Origin: Microcaldota archaeon
GTDB taxonomy: Archaea; Micrarchaeota; Micrarchaeia; Micrarchaeales; CABMGC01
Assembly (NCBI GenBank): GCA_028866975.1
Contig: JAGWHG010000011.1
Location: 1-15,953 of the forward strand
DNA length: 15,953 nt
Reading direction: 5' to 3'
The number at the start of each line of letters is the position of its first letter. Position 1 is the stretch's first letter. Below, in pieces: positions 1-7,181 of this stretch. The translations under genes were made by a program, and so were the position numbers. The notes beneath the pieces are model-generated. The model worked only from the letters and a program-made list of their open reading frames with translations, searched no databases and had not been told where the DNA came from.

Positions 1-2
1 TA

Positions 3-203
3 CGCGAGCTGATCGCGTTCATGCAAGACGTTCCTATGGGAAGTGTCTATGGTATAGTGCTTGACGGCGTGATAACACAGAGGCTACTCGAGCTTGCAAC
101 CGAAAAAAACGTGCACGCGCTATACGGGCTCAAGTCCAATCCAATGCCAAAAAAGCATCCCGAGCTGGTGGTATACACAAAAGAGCAGGGAAGGATTGAG
201 TAG
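3..203 (+). CDS. dnaG: Archaeal DnaG-type primase, C-terminal end (partial)
   Basis: Only the last 66 codons are in the window; the 5' part lies off the left edge. The visible sequence matches the C-terminal end of archaeal DnaG, a Toprim-domain protein associated with the exosome and originally named as a primase. The clearest stretch is GIVLDGVITQRLLELATEKN, equivalent to the family's VVxDGxITQRxxDxAxxxGV block, followed by a short lysine/proline tail around KKHPEL. The frame is open from base 3 to a TAG at 201-203. The next gene starts 21 nt downstream on the same strand, so the two are probably co-transcribed. The catalytic Toprim motifs are outside the window, so the call rests on the tail alone. 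Confidence 0.8.
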   Translation, partial: RELIAFMQDVPMGSVYGIVLDGVITQRLLELATEKNVHALYGLKSNPMPKKHPELVVYTKEQGRIE

Positions 204-224
204 GAGGCGATAAGAGGTTTGGGC

Positions 225-704
225 ATGAGGACACTCAATATCGGTGCAGGAAAGGATCCATTTGGCACTGACAAGCTGGACATAAAGCAGTTGCAGGAAG
301 GCGTAAAACACTTCGATATCAATTCTGGTAAACCTCTGCCATACAAAGACAATACCTTCGCAGAAATCCGGCTCTACAACATGATGGAGTTATTGGTAGA
401 TCCACAACTGGTATTAGAAGAGTGTTATCGCGTACTCCAGGGGGGGGGGAAACTCGATATACGCACCATCAACATCGAATCAAAACGCTTCGCAATAAAG
501 CCTCTAAAGGACCGCTACTCAACCGGCCTGGCAGAATGGGAGAAGGACAAGCGAATGGGATACTTCACAGAGCACACACTAAAGAACAGGCTGCTCCTGG
601 CAGGATTCAAAACAGAATCTATCCAGACCTACGCACAGGGCAGAATCTTCCCATTCAAGGACCATCTATGCGCAAGTGCGGTGAAGCGAGCAAGAAAGTC
701 TTGA
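225..704 (+). CDS. Small class I SAM-dependent methyltransferase-like protein
   Basis: A 159-residue protein with a Rossmann-type methyltransferase pattern. The SAM-binding motif I is LNIGAG at residues 4-9. A later LPYKDNTF segment leads into a helix of the form LEECYRVLQGGGKL, which corresponds to the VLKPGGxL post-motif of Methyltransf_11 proteins. The target is not recognisable. I chose ATG 225, which has GAGG at 214-217 seven bases upstream. An in-frame TTG at 219 behind GGAGG at 203-207 is the alternative and adds two residues. The gene lies 21 nt after dnaG and is probably in its operon. A run of ten G (440-449) encodes part of the Gln-Gly-Gly-Gly turn. At 159 residues the protein is shorter than most family members, which usually exceed 200. 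Confidence 0.7.
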   Translation: MRTLNIGAGKDPFGTDKLDIKQLQEGVKHFDINSGKPLPYKDNTFAEIRLYNMMELLVDPQLVLEECYRVLQGGGKLDIRTINIESKRFAIKPLKDRYSTGLAEWEKDKRMGYFTEHTLKNRLLLAGFKTESIQTYAQGRIFPFKDHLCASAVKRARKS

Positions 705-720
705 CATAGGTAATCCTGCC

Positions 721-728
721 ATATTTTA
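721..728 (+). promoter_or_regulatory. Putative TATA box for the glycosyltransferase gene
   Basis: ATATTTTA lies about 38 nt before the ATG at 763, in the 58-nt gap after the methyltransferase. That spacing would give a leader of roughly 10 nt. No Shine-Dalgarno sequence is seen near the start. This is a spacing-based inference. Confidence 0.4.
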
Positions 729-762
729 AGGCTTCTGCGGCAATTTATGCACTGGGTATTCT

Positions 763-1443
763 ATGCCAAGGCAGGTCTACGTCTCTGTGGTTATACCAAC
801 GTGGAACGAGAGCGGCAACATAGGCAGGGTGATACCTGCTGTGAAGCGTGTCCTGTCAGGCTATTCTAGCGAGATAATAGTGGTCGATAGGCATTCTGCA
901 GATGGCACGGACCAGATGGCAAGGAGGCTAGGCGCAAGAGTGCTATATGATGACATTGGTAAGGGCTCAGCGCTGATGAAGGGATTGGTGAGTGCGAAGG
1001 GCAGGATCCTGATATCAATGGATGCCGACCTCTCCAACGAACCAAAGGAGCTCAAGCTCCTTATAGCAGGGATAGAGACAGGATACGATATCTGCATGGG
1101 CTCGCGCTTCATAACTGGCGGGGGCAGCGATGATATGCCTTGGGTGAGGAGGTTCGGCAACAAGGTTTTCGTCTTTCTTGTCAACACGCTCTTCGGGGCA
1201 AACTACAGCGATCTGTGCTACGGCTATAGGAGCTTTAGGCGCGGCGCAATGCAAAAGCTCAATCTGAAGGAAAGAGGCTTTGGGATAGAGACTGAGATAA
1301 ACATAAAGGCGAAGAGGAGGGGGCTGAGGGTCCTAGAAGTGCCCAGCGTAGAAAAGAAGAGGGATAAAGGTGTGGGCAAGCTGCACACGTTCCGCGACGG
1401 TTATGTAATCCTTAAGACGATATTTGCCAATCTTTCCGCCTGA
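763..1443 (+). CDS. Family 2 glycosyltransferase (dolichyl-phosphate sugar synthase-like)
   Basis: A 226-residue GT-A fold glycosyltransferase that should transfer a sugar from a nucleotide donor, most plausibly onto a dolichyl phosphate lipid at the inner face of the membrane. Visible family features are the N-terminal VVIPTWNESGNIG strand-loop (residues 9-21), IIVVDRHSADGT (38-49) and the metal-binding DAD at 87-89 followed by LSNEP. Next come the acceptor-loop MGSRF and a C-terminal half with LCYGYRSFRRG and a basic KAKRRGL segment. It is DPM1-like in length and has no C-terminal membrane helices, unlike the longer AglD/GtrB forms. The usual DDGS is DRHS here. Donor and acceptor cannot be read from the sequence. 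A role in N-glycan or lipid-sugar synthesis would fit the sequon-rich proteins elsewhere in the window, but that link is inference. Confidence 0.85.
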   Translation: MPRQVYVSVVIPTWNESGNIGRVIPAVKRVLSGYSSEIIVVDRHSADGTDQMARRLGARVLYDDIGKGSALMKGLVSAKGRILISMDADLSNEPKELKLLIAGIETGYDICMGSRFITGGGSDDMPWVRRFGNKVFVFLVNTLFGANYSDLCYGYRSFRRGAMQKLNLKERGFGIETEINIKAKRRGLRVLEVPSVEKKRDKGVGKLHTFRDGYVILKTIFANLSA

Positions 1444-1454
1444 GCCGATATAGC

Positions 1455-1461
1455 TTATAAA
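1455..1461 (+). promoter_or_regulatory. TATA box for the four-helix membrane protein
   Basis: TTATAAA is centred about 25 nt before ATG 1483, the distance expected if transcription starts at the first base of the start codon. It is the main reason for choosing ATG 1483 over the in-frame GTG at 1474. Confidence 0.6.
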
Positions 1462-1482
1462 CTTGAGTGTTGAGTGATTAGC

Positions 1483-1971
1483 ATGGCAGAAGATGATCTA
1501 GGCACTGACCTAAAAATTGGAGGAAGGTCGAGGCACATCAGCATAGCAGTGCCCCTCACGATTTGGGTGATAATACTTCTGATAGGGCTGCTGCTAGACG
1601 CGTTCGTCGCGCTCTCGGGCTCTGCATCAAGCGCATCGATAAATTCAGTACTGATCGCGATTTCCAATTTCATCCTCGCCCTCCCGGGAGTCATAATACT
1701 GCCGATAATATTCGGCGCGCTTATCGGCGCAATAGTCGGGGCGAAGAGGAAGGGCCTGAGGGAGGGCGCAAGGCTCGGAGTCTTCAACGGGCTGTACGCG
1801 GCAGTGGTTTATGTCATAGCGATAGTTGTGATATTCATCATAATGTACTACTCGCTGCCCACATATGCTCCTTCAATGATATTCCTGCTGCTCTACTGGA
1901 TAGTATTGCCGATAGTCCTCACAGTTGCACTCTCTACAGTATTCTCAACTCTGTCTGCAATAAGGAAATAG
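1483..1971 (+). CDS. Four-helix membrane protein of unknown function
   Basis: A 162-residue protein starting MAEDDLGTDLKIGGR, a short soluble N-terminus, followed by four apparent transmembrane segments. Counted from the ATG they are near residues 23-43, 54-84 (a long Gly/Ala/Ile-rich stretch), 102-124 and 129-155. A basic loop GAKRKGLREGAR follows the second segment and suggests a cytoplasmic face. No family motif is recognised; it resembles small uncharacterised archaeal membrane proteins. The start is set by a TATA box 25 nt upstream, implying a leaderless transcript. Its TAG stop (1969-1971) directly abuts the stop codon of the converging GTPase gene with no base between. Confidence 0.75.
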   Translation: MAEDDLGTDLKIGGRSRHISIAVPLTIWVIILLIGLLLDAFVALSGSASSASINSVLIAISNFILALPGVIILPIIFGALIGAIVGAKRKGLREGARLGVFNGLYAAVVYVIAIVVIFIIMYYSLPTYAPSMIFLLLYWIVLPIVLTVALSTVFSTLSAIRK

Positions 1972-3138
1972 TCACTTGGCGGCGCTGACTATCTTTATCA
2001 CGTCGTTGTCCTTTAGAATGTGCTCTTTGTTGATGCGCATTTTTTTCCTCGCATCGATTGCATAGAGCAGATTTTTTGCCAGGTCGGAATGAATCTTTTC
2101 TGCAAGGTCCCGAACATTCCTGCCATTCTCAAGAAGCAGGGCGTCAGGAAGCACGTTGCCAAAGTGGTCGGTGTATTTGTTTTCGTCCTCCACCGGATAG
2201 ACGACTATTATCTTGAGCACGTCGAAGATTGTCCTGTGCAAAAGCTCCTGCACTCCGGTGCCTTCTTTTGATATAAATGCCTTCATGTAATTTAGGGCTT
2301 TAGACTGCTCTGCGTTGAGCTGGCCAAGCGCGCTAAATTCCTTGCTGCCTGGGAGATAGGAGATCGTTGCGGATTTTTCGGCCTTGCGCAGCGCAAGCTC
2401 GATTGCTGCAGAGCACCCTATGACATTATAATTCACAAGCTCTTTTTTTAGCCTTCCAAGCGCATCTGCATTTGCGACATCAAGCTTGTTTGCCGCCACG
2501 ATGATCGGCTTGCTTATGCGCAAAAGCGTCCTGGAAAAATTCTCAATGTCCTGCTCGCTCCAGCCTATGTTCGAGGAAGTCTGGCTCGATAGCGATATGG
2601 CGCTCTCAACTTGGCTCTCGGATACGCGCAGCCCTGCTAAGATCTCGTGCAGCGCCCTTGCGCCGTCCTTGCGTTTTGAGACGCCGCCAATGTGCTTTTT
2701 GATTATTCCCGCTACCCAATGCGCAAGCTCATCAGCCACCATCTTCACATCGTCTGCAGGATTGCAGTTTTCTGCCAAATTGCCGCTAGAATCCGTCTTC
2801 CCGGATAAGTCCACGACCTGTATGAGAACATCTGCGCAGATCGCATTGCTGAGGAACTGGTTGCCCATCCCCTTCCCCAGATGCGCACCGGGCACAAGTC
2901 CGGCCACATCGACTATCTGTATGGGTATGTAGCGTGTGCCCTCTTTGCATATCCCGTTTTTTGGCTTGCATTTGACCTTCAGCTCTTTTTCCACGCACTC
3001 TCGCGCAACGTACGCCACACCGTGGTTCGGCTTTATCGTTGTAAACGGATAATTTGCTATCTCGGCGCTTGCCATAGTCAGCGCAGAAAAAAGCGTGCTC
3101 TTGCCCTTGTTCGGCGCTCCGATTATGCCAATTAGCAT
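1972..3138 (-). CDS. OBG/YchF-family GTPase with C-terminal TGS domain
   Basis: A 388-residue translation-factor-class P-loop GTPase, expected to act on ribosomes or RNA in the cytoplasm. The G1 loop is GAPNKGKST (7-15). The switch I segment is YPFTTIKPN (30-38), typical of the OBG/HflX group. G3 is DVAGL (77-81) followed by VPGAHLGKGMGNQFL. G4 is NKLD at 217-220. An intact NKxD predicts guanine specificity, unlike bacterial and eukaryotic YchF/OLA1, where NxxE favours ATP. The last ~75 residues form a TGS-like domain (YPVEDENKYTDHFGNVLPDA onward). Three cysteines (48, 57, 64) lie between G2 and G3, an area that is also Cys-bearing in archaeal relatives. It lies 4 nt behind the permease gene, with GTGAT near the ATG as a weak ribosome-binding match, so it is probably in an operon with it. 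Confidence 0.88.
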   Translation of the reverse strand: MLIGIIGAPNKGKSTLFSALTMASAEIANYPFTTIKPNHGVAYVARECVEKELKVKCKPKNGICKEGTRYIPIQIVDVAGLVPGAHLGKGMGNQFLSNAICADVLIQVVDLSGKTDSSGNLAENCNPADDVKMVADELAHWVAGIIKKHIGGVSKRKDGARALHEILAGLRVSESQVESAISLSSQTSSNIGWSEQDIENFSRTLLRISKPIIVAANKLDVANADALGRLKKELVNYNVIGCSAAIELALRKAEKSATISYLPGSKEFSALGQLNAEQSKALNYMKAFISKEGTGVQELLHRTIFDVLKIIVVYPVEDENKYTDHFGNVLPDALLLENGRNVRDLAEKIHSDLAKNLLYAIDARKKMRINKEHILKDNDVIKIVSAAK

Positions 3139-3142
3139 CAGA

Positions 3143-4492
3143 TCACTTATCGAAGAATCGCACCTTGATTACCTGCTTGTTCTTCATCTCCCTTAGCGTG
3201 TAGTAGACGACCATCGTTGCGAATGTGAGCGCAACTCCTGTGCTGATGACGCTGTTTGGGAAGGCATAGAAGAAGATGAGTATCGCAACTATGCCGATTA
3301 TCGGCAGGTACGGATAGAGCGGCATCTGGAACACGTCCTTGAAGCTGACCATGCTGTGGTCGCCGAGTATTCCGCGCTTCTCCTTGTAGTGGTTGCGTAT
3401 CCTCCTCATCTTTATCAGGGCAAGTCCTGTCAGAAGGAAGCTGAAAAGTATCCCGAAGTTGCTGATTGCGGCTATGATGTAAATGCTGCCCGAGAAGAGG
3501 AAGAGTATTCCAAGGATGGTCGTAATCAATATCGAGTTGGTTGGGGCGCTGGCGCCATTTATCTTAAGGAAATTCTTCGGGAGAAGGCCATCGACAGACA
3601 TCTGGTATAGCGTCCTTGAACCTCCGACCATCATCGAGAGCGTTGCAGAGGTGGTTGCGACAAGCGCTCCGATAGTGATCAAAATGAAGAGCCACGAAGG
3701 CGCAGAAACAGTGCTTAGCGCATATGTGAGCGGGTTTGCCACCAATCCAAACTGGCTGCCGGGAACCAGCGCAAGCAACGATACCGTGACGCCGACGTAG
3801 AGCGCCATGCTGATTACAACCGAAATTATTATCGCCTTAGCCGCCGTCCTTCCGCCCCCTTCTATGTCCGGTGTCAAGGACGCTATGGATTGGAAGCCCG
3901 CATAGGCAAAGAGCGCAATCACGCTCGCTGCGAATATCCCCCCAACGCCGTTGTTGAAAAAGCCAAACACCTGGCCAGAGGTCCACTTCCCAAAGAGAAG
4001 CGCAAAGCCCACGAACGCCAGCAACACCAATATTTTGAACACCACCAAGACGATGTCAGTGTTTGCCGTGCTCTTTATCCCGCGATAGTTTATCAGCATC
4101 AGTGCAAGCACAAGCAGTATCGAGAACGCATATGTGTAAATCTGGTTGGTTATGCCGACCGCAGAAGCAAGATAAGTGCCGAAACCTAGAGCTATTGTAG
4201 AAACTCCAGCCACATACCCAAGGTAGAGGAGTATGCCGCCTATGAATCCCAGCTCGCTGCCAAATGCATTATAGGTGAATGAGTATGTCGCGCCCCTCTC
4301 CTTCGGCATCTCGCTTGCAAGCTCTCCGAGCTCAAGGGCTATTATTACTGCTACAAAGCCGGTTATTATGAATGCCAAAAGCGCGCCGGATCCTGCAAGA
4401 TTGATCGTGGTGCCGCTGAGCACGAATATCCCGGCGCCTATTATTGCGCCAAGGCCGATTGCCGTGGCTCCGGCAAGTCCGATTTTCGCCAT
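3143..4492 (-). CDS. APC-superfamily amino acid permease
   Basis: A 449-residue polytopic protein with about 12 hydrophobic segments, the usual size of APC-type amino acid/polyamine transporters. The first helix carries GAIIGAGIFVLSG (residues 15-27), the broken substrate- and ion-binding helix that defines the family. A second conserved region is GELASEMPKERGATYSF (about 56-72). Downstream, FAYAGFQSIASLTPDIEGGG corresponds to the sixth helix and its following loop. Substrate cannot be predicted by eye. The start ATG (4492) lies 27-28 nt from a minus-strand TATA box, so the message is probably leaderless. The GTPase gene follows after 4 nt. Short genes and a helix-rich unknown gene flank it, giving no pathway clue. 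Confidence 0.88.
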   Translation of the reverse strand: MAKIGLAGATAIGLGAIIGAGIFVLSGTTINLAGSGALLAFIITGFVAVIIALELGELASEMPKERGATYSFTYNAFGSELGFIGGILLYLGYVAGVSTIALGFGTYLASAVGITNQIYTYAFSILLVLALMLINYRGIKSTANTDIVLVVFKILVLLAFVGFALLFGKWTSGQVFGFFNNGVGGIFAASVIALFAYAGFQSIASLTPDIEGGGRTAAKAIIISVVISMALYVGVTVSLLALVPGSQFGLVANPLTYALSTVSAPSWLFILITIGALVATTSATLSMMVGGSRTLYQMSVDGLLPKNFLKINGASAPTNSILITTILGILFLFSGSIYIIAAISNFGILFSFLLTGLALIKMRRIRNHYKEKRGILGDHSMVSFKDVFQMPLYPYLPIIGIVAILIFFYAFPNSVISTGVALTFATMVVYYTLREMKNKQVIKVRFFDK

Positions 4493-4516
4493 GCTCTAAC
4501 ATTCTCCTTGGCAACT

Positions 4517-4523
4517 CTTAAAT
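4517..4523 (-). promoter_or_regulatory. TATA box for the permease-GTPase operon
   Basis: On the minus strand this reads ATTTAAG, centred 27-28 nt before the permease ATG. The 96-nt gap 4493-4588 therefore holds two divergent core promoters and no room for a long leader. Confidence 0.5.
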
Positions 4524-4559
4524 CTTGCGCAAGGGTTCCATACAAATCCATGGATGAGA

Positions 4560-4567
4560 TTTAAATA
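4560..4567 (+). promoter_or_regulatory. TATA box for the 393-residue unknown gene
   Basis: TTTAAATA, a near-ideal archaeal TATA box, is centred about 25 nt before ATG 4589. A GAGG at 4581-4584, four bases before the ATG, could act as a ribosome-binding site if the transcript starts slightly earlier or on an upstream message. Confidence 0.65.
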
Positions 4568-4588
4568 AGGGATGAGGAAAGAGGAATT

Positions 4589-5770
4589 ATGGCGGCACTA
4601 AAAGAGAATGTCGAGAAGCAAAAGGGCGAAGTTTTCAAAGCGATAATAGAGTTGCCAATGAACATTCCAAGGGAAGATTTATCCGATGCAATAAAGCAGT
4701 TCAGAAAAACAATTTCAGACCAAGCAGCAAAACTGCGTCCGGACCTCTCAAATGCAGCAAAAAGCGTTGACAGGTGCATCGACGTCCTTCTAGACATTTT
4801 AGCCGGCAAAGAAGTAGAGCTCAGCATCGCAGACCAGCTTCTAATCATGCCAACGCTAAACCATATCTCCAAGAGCTATCTTGTGATATCAGAAAACATA
4901 CAGGGCAAGGATGAATTCTACAAGAATTATGCAATCAGCCTAGACCTCGAAAAATTCAACGCCTTTCTTTCCACCAAGTTTACCGTAACAGAGATGGTAT
5001 CGGATATGATGAAGGTGCACAAGGACCACGAAGATGCAGAGATAAGAATCAATTTTTCAAGCACCATGAACCTCGGCTTCTCCAAACCAAGGATGGAACA
5101 GATGCAAGCAATCATCGAGCACATATTTTCAAGTGCAGATAAGGACCTGAAAAACAGGGCAGATATTAATGAGGAGCAAAGAACGCAGCTACTCAACGAA
5201 GCCTCAGAAGCCCGGAAGTTTTTGGAAAGTGCAATTGACGGGAAGGATGCGAATGTGAAAGCCTCCTTCGTAAACCGCGTAATTGACATACTCAACTACT
5301 ACGAAGATGATCTTAGAGCAATGTATTTCAATTTCGGCGCCACGAAAGACACAATCCAGTATGGGATAGAATCCTATAACCTGATGTTGCTCAAGGATGC
5401 CATACTAGGGAGGCTGAACCTGATAAAGTTCGCAGGAAACAAAAGCGAGAAATTTGGGACTATCCTAAACATGCTAAAGTTTGGCATAGAAGACAAGCTG
5501 AATGCGGATAAAATATATGCAAACATGGAACGCAAGGCCGACGTGCTGGTGAAGACGGGGCTAAACAAGCTAATAAAGAAGATAGAGACCGGCGAGCACA
5601 GCCAGTTCTCGCAGGAGGAAATAGAGGAGGTGATAAATGTTTTGTGCAATAAAAAATTAGAGCTGCAGGCCGACGCAGAGGTCGACGTGCCAATGCGAGA
5701 ACAGGTGCTTGCAGATCTTGACATTGTCGGGGCCCTTATGTTTGTGCAGCCGCCCTACACACCTACTTAA
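4589..5770 (+). CDS. Helix-rich soluble protein of unknown function
   Basis: A 393-residue protein I do not recognise. It has no signal peptide, no membrane segment and no nucleotide-binding or zinc motif. Charged and hydrophobic residues alternate in long stretches with few Gly or Pro, which suggests mostly alpha-helical bundles. Examples are LSDAIKQFRKTISDQAAKL (about 31-49) and IEEVINVLCNKKLELQADA near the end. It ends in a short Pro-rich tail, PPYTPT. Only two cysteines and no tryptophan are present. It is a single-gene unit: divergent from the permease operon, preceded by a strong TATA box and followed 27 nt later by tRNA-Leu, whose promoter overlaps its stop codon. Codon choice looks like its neighbours, so it is a real gene, possibly lineage-restricted. 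Confidence 0.75.
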   Translation: MAALKENVEKQKGEVFKAIIELPMNIPREDLSDAIKQFRKTISDQAAKLRPDLSNAAKSVDRCIDVLLDILAGKEVELSIADQLLIMPTLNHISKSYLVISENIQGKDEFYKNYAISLDLEKFNAFLSTKFTVTEMVSDMMKVHKDHEDAEIRINFSSTMNLGFSKPRMEQMQAIIEHIFSSADKDLKNRADINEEQRTQLLNEASEARKFLESAIDGKDANVKASFVNRVIDILNYYEDDLRAMYFNFGATKDTIQYGIESYNLMLLKDAILGRLNLIKFAGNKSEKFGTILNMLKFGIEDKLNADKIYANMERKADVLVKTGLNKLIKKIETGEHSQFSQEEIEEVINVLCNKKLELQADAEVDVPMREQVLADLDIVGALMFVQPPYTPT

Positions 5771-5774
5771 ATAT
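5767..5774 (+). promoter_or_regulatory. TATA box for tRNA-Leu
   Basis: TTAAATAT is centred 27 nt before the first base of the mature tRNA. It contains the TAA stop codon (5768-5770) of the preceding protein gene, so coding sequence and promoter overlap. Confidence 0.6.
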
Positions 5775-5797
5775 TTGCGCCAGAATAATTAGCTAGC

Positions 5798-5884
5798 GCA
5801 GGGGTGGCAGAGCTTGGCCAAATGCGACGGGTTCAGGGCTCGCTTCCTTTAGTGGATGCTAGGGTTCAAATCCCTACCCCTGCA
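5798..5884 (+). tRNA. tRNA-Leu (anticodon CAG)
   Basis: An 87-nt class II tRNA. The acceptor strands GCAGGGG (5798-5804) and CCCCTGC (5877-5883) pair perfectly, with discriminator A5884 and no encoded CCA. The D stem is GCA/TGC with a GG-containing loop. The anticodon loop TTCAGGG (5832-5838) carries CAG at 5834-5836 and G37. The variable arm is long (5844-5859, with a TCC/GGA stem), as expected for leucine. The T arm is TAGGG-TTCAAAT-CCCTA. The anticodon stem ACGGG/CTCGC has one A27-C43 mismatch and one G-T pair. There is no intron. Confidence 0.96.
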
Positions 5885-5900
5885 TACTAAAACCATCAAA

Positions 5901-5913
5901 TTGGGCGGCTACA
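5901..5913 (-). repeat. Degenerate copy of the 13-bp motif
   Basis: On the minus strand it reads TGTAGCCGCCCAA, one mismatch from TGTAGCCCCCCAA. Its TACA end at 5910-5913 is exactly 31 bp from the same bases of the next degenerate copy, the same spacing as the perfect pair upstream of fic. Confidence 0.6.
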
Positions 5914-5932
5914 ATTTCAAAGCCCCAAGCGA

Positions 5933-5944
5933 TTGGCGGTTACA
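5933..5944 (-). repeat. Degenerate copy of the 13-bp motif with hairpin potential
   Basis: On the minus strand it reads TGTAACCGCCAA. It can pair with the perfect plus-strand copy at 5957-5969: 11 base pairs including one G-T, with one C-C mismatch, one bulge and a 12-nt loop. Confidence 0.5.
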
Positions 5945-5956
5945 TTTTTAGGATCC

Positions 5957-5969
5957 TGTAGCCCCCCAA
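5957..5969 (+). repeat. Perfect 13-bp motif upstream of secF
   Basis: TGTAGCCCCCCAA, identical at all 13 positions to the copies near fic and rnpB. It ends about 9 bp before the secF TATA box. Its first base is 25 bp before the TATA centre, the same offset as the first fic copy. Confidence 0.85.
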
Positions 5970-5977
5970 CTCCTTCC

Positions 5978-5986
5978 TTTTATATA
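5978..5986 (+). promoter_or_regulatory. TATA box for the secF-secD-nmd3-thiI operon
   Basis: TTTTATATA lies about 42 nt before ATG 6024. With the usual 26-27 nt to the start site this gives a leader of roughly 15 nt, longer than for the leaderless genes nearby. No clear Shine-Dalgarno sequence precedes the ATG. Confidence 0.6.
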
Positions 5987-6023
5987 CTTTCCCAGCGATA
6001 TCTAGAGTGCTAATTATCAGCTG

Positions 6024-7181
6024 ATGCCAGTGTTTGCGCTGCCCAACATATTCACACACAAGAACTTGAGGTACTACATAGCTGTGCCGCTGGTTCTCCT
6101 TGTGGTGGGGCTTGTGCTCTCAACGCAGCTGACGCTCGACACGTCGCTGAGCGGCGGAATAAACCTTGTCATACAGACAAACGCCACAATCAACTCGCAG
6201 CAGCTCGCATCCCATATCTCATCGGCACTCAAAGTGGCATCGCCGTCGGTGTTTGCAAGCCCCGGCACGCTGCAGATCACGATCCCGAACAACCAGAGCC
6301 TAGTTGCCGCTGAAAACTACCAGCTCAATTTCTATGCACAGCTATCCAACTACACCGCACTCAATCTCAACACGACATCGCTGCAGAACGCAATCCACTC
6401 CAATCCCGGCAATCAGACCTTGCTCTCCCAACTTTCGGCATCCGCATCCGCGCAGAACGCAACGCTCTTGGGCATGAAATCACAGTTGGACAAAGAGCTT
6501 ACATCCCTAACACCGTTTATCGGGAGCGTAAAGTACAACCCAGGTGACGTCAACAACATGACCGCAGTTGCTCAGAACGCATATTCCAATGCAAACAATG
6601 CTTATCATCAGAAAGTGCTGAGCACCATGCACTCGCTTGTTCCATTCACAACATATTCCCTGCAAGATGTGGGCCCTACGCTGGGCAGGTTCTTCCTCGG
6701 GCAGGTCGAGGACGTGATAATCGGGGCGTTCGTCCTCATCTCGATAGCGGTCTTTCTGATATTTAGGTCCTGGGCGCCTTCGCTTGCGATAATATTCGGG
6801 GCCGGCAACGACATAATAATCGCGCTCGGCGCGATGGTCGTGCTAAACATTCCCCTCGGCCTTGCCAGCGTCGGAGGCCTTCTAATGCTGATAGGCTACG
6901 CAATCGACACCGAGATGATAACGGCAGTGAGGATACTCAAGAGGAAGGAGGGGACGCCTGAGGAGAGAGCGTACGGCGCGATGAAGACCGGCCTTACGAT
7001 GACGATAGCCGCGATAATCTCCTTTGGCATGCTATTCATCGTCTCGCTAGTCGAATATGTCCCGACATTCTACCAGATATCCGGAGTGGTTCTGTTCGGG
7101 CTTATAGCCGATATAATAACAACGTGGCTCGGCAACGCGCCACTGATACTGATGTACAAAAAGAGGCACGAGCGTGTTTGA
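6024..7181 (+). CDS. secF: Protein-export membrane protein SecF (archaeal)
   Basis: A 385-residue subunit of the SecDF complex that aids protein translocation through SecYEbeta. The first helix is near residues 18-36, followed by LDTSLSGGINL, the conserved start of the first extracytoplasmic region. Five more helices follow at about 229-248, 254-274, 280-300, 331-348 and 355-378. The fourth helix carries LIGYAIDTEMITAVRILKR, the archaeal SecF signature. The loop between helices 1 and 2 spans about 190 residues, larger than in typical archaeal SecF proteins (often near 290 residues overall). It is rich in Asn, Gln, Ser and N-glycosylation sequons. The TGA stop is followed immediately by the secD ATG. 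I call this gene SecF because GYAIDT is SecF-like and the next ORF has SecD features. Confidence 0.9.
   Translation: MPVFALPNIFTHKNLRYYIAVPLVLLVVGLVLSTQLTLDTSLSGGINLVIQTNATINSQQLASHISSALKVASPSVFASPGTLQITIPNNQSLVAAENYQLNFYAQLSNYTALNLNTTSLQNAIHSNPGNQTLLSQLSASASAQNATLLGMKSQLDKELTSLTPFIGSVKYNPGDVNNMTAVAQNAYSNANNAYHQKVLSTMHSLVPFTTYSLQDVGPTLGRFFLGQVEDVIIGAFVLISIAVFLIFRSWAPSLAIIFGAGNDIIIALGAMVVLNIPLGLASVGGLLMLIGYAIDTEMITAVRILKRKEGTPEERAYGAMKTGLTMTIAAIISFGMLFIVSLVEYVPTFYQISGVVLFGLIADIITTWLGNAPLILMYKKRHERV

Larger units (their letters stand above)
5885..6023. other. 139-nt spacer between tRNA-Leu and secF
   Basis: No convincing ORF lies here. The spacer holds two degenerate minus-strand copies of the 13-bp motif (5901-5913 and 5933-5944), one perfect plus-strand copy (5957-5969), a possible hairpin joining the last two, and the secF TATA box. 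T5 at 5945-5949 could help end tRNA transcription. Confidence 0.6.

Noticed and set aside
1563..1988. Alternative plus-strand frame of 141 codons over the membrane protein
   Set aside because: It is Arg-rich and low in hydrophobic order; the other frame gives a coherent four-helix membrane protein with a TATA box at the right distance.
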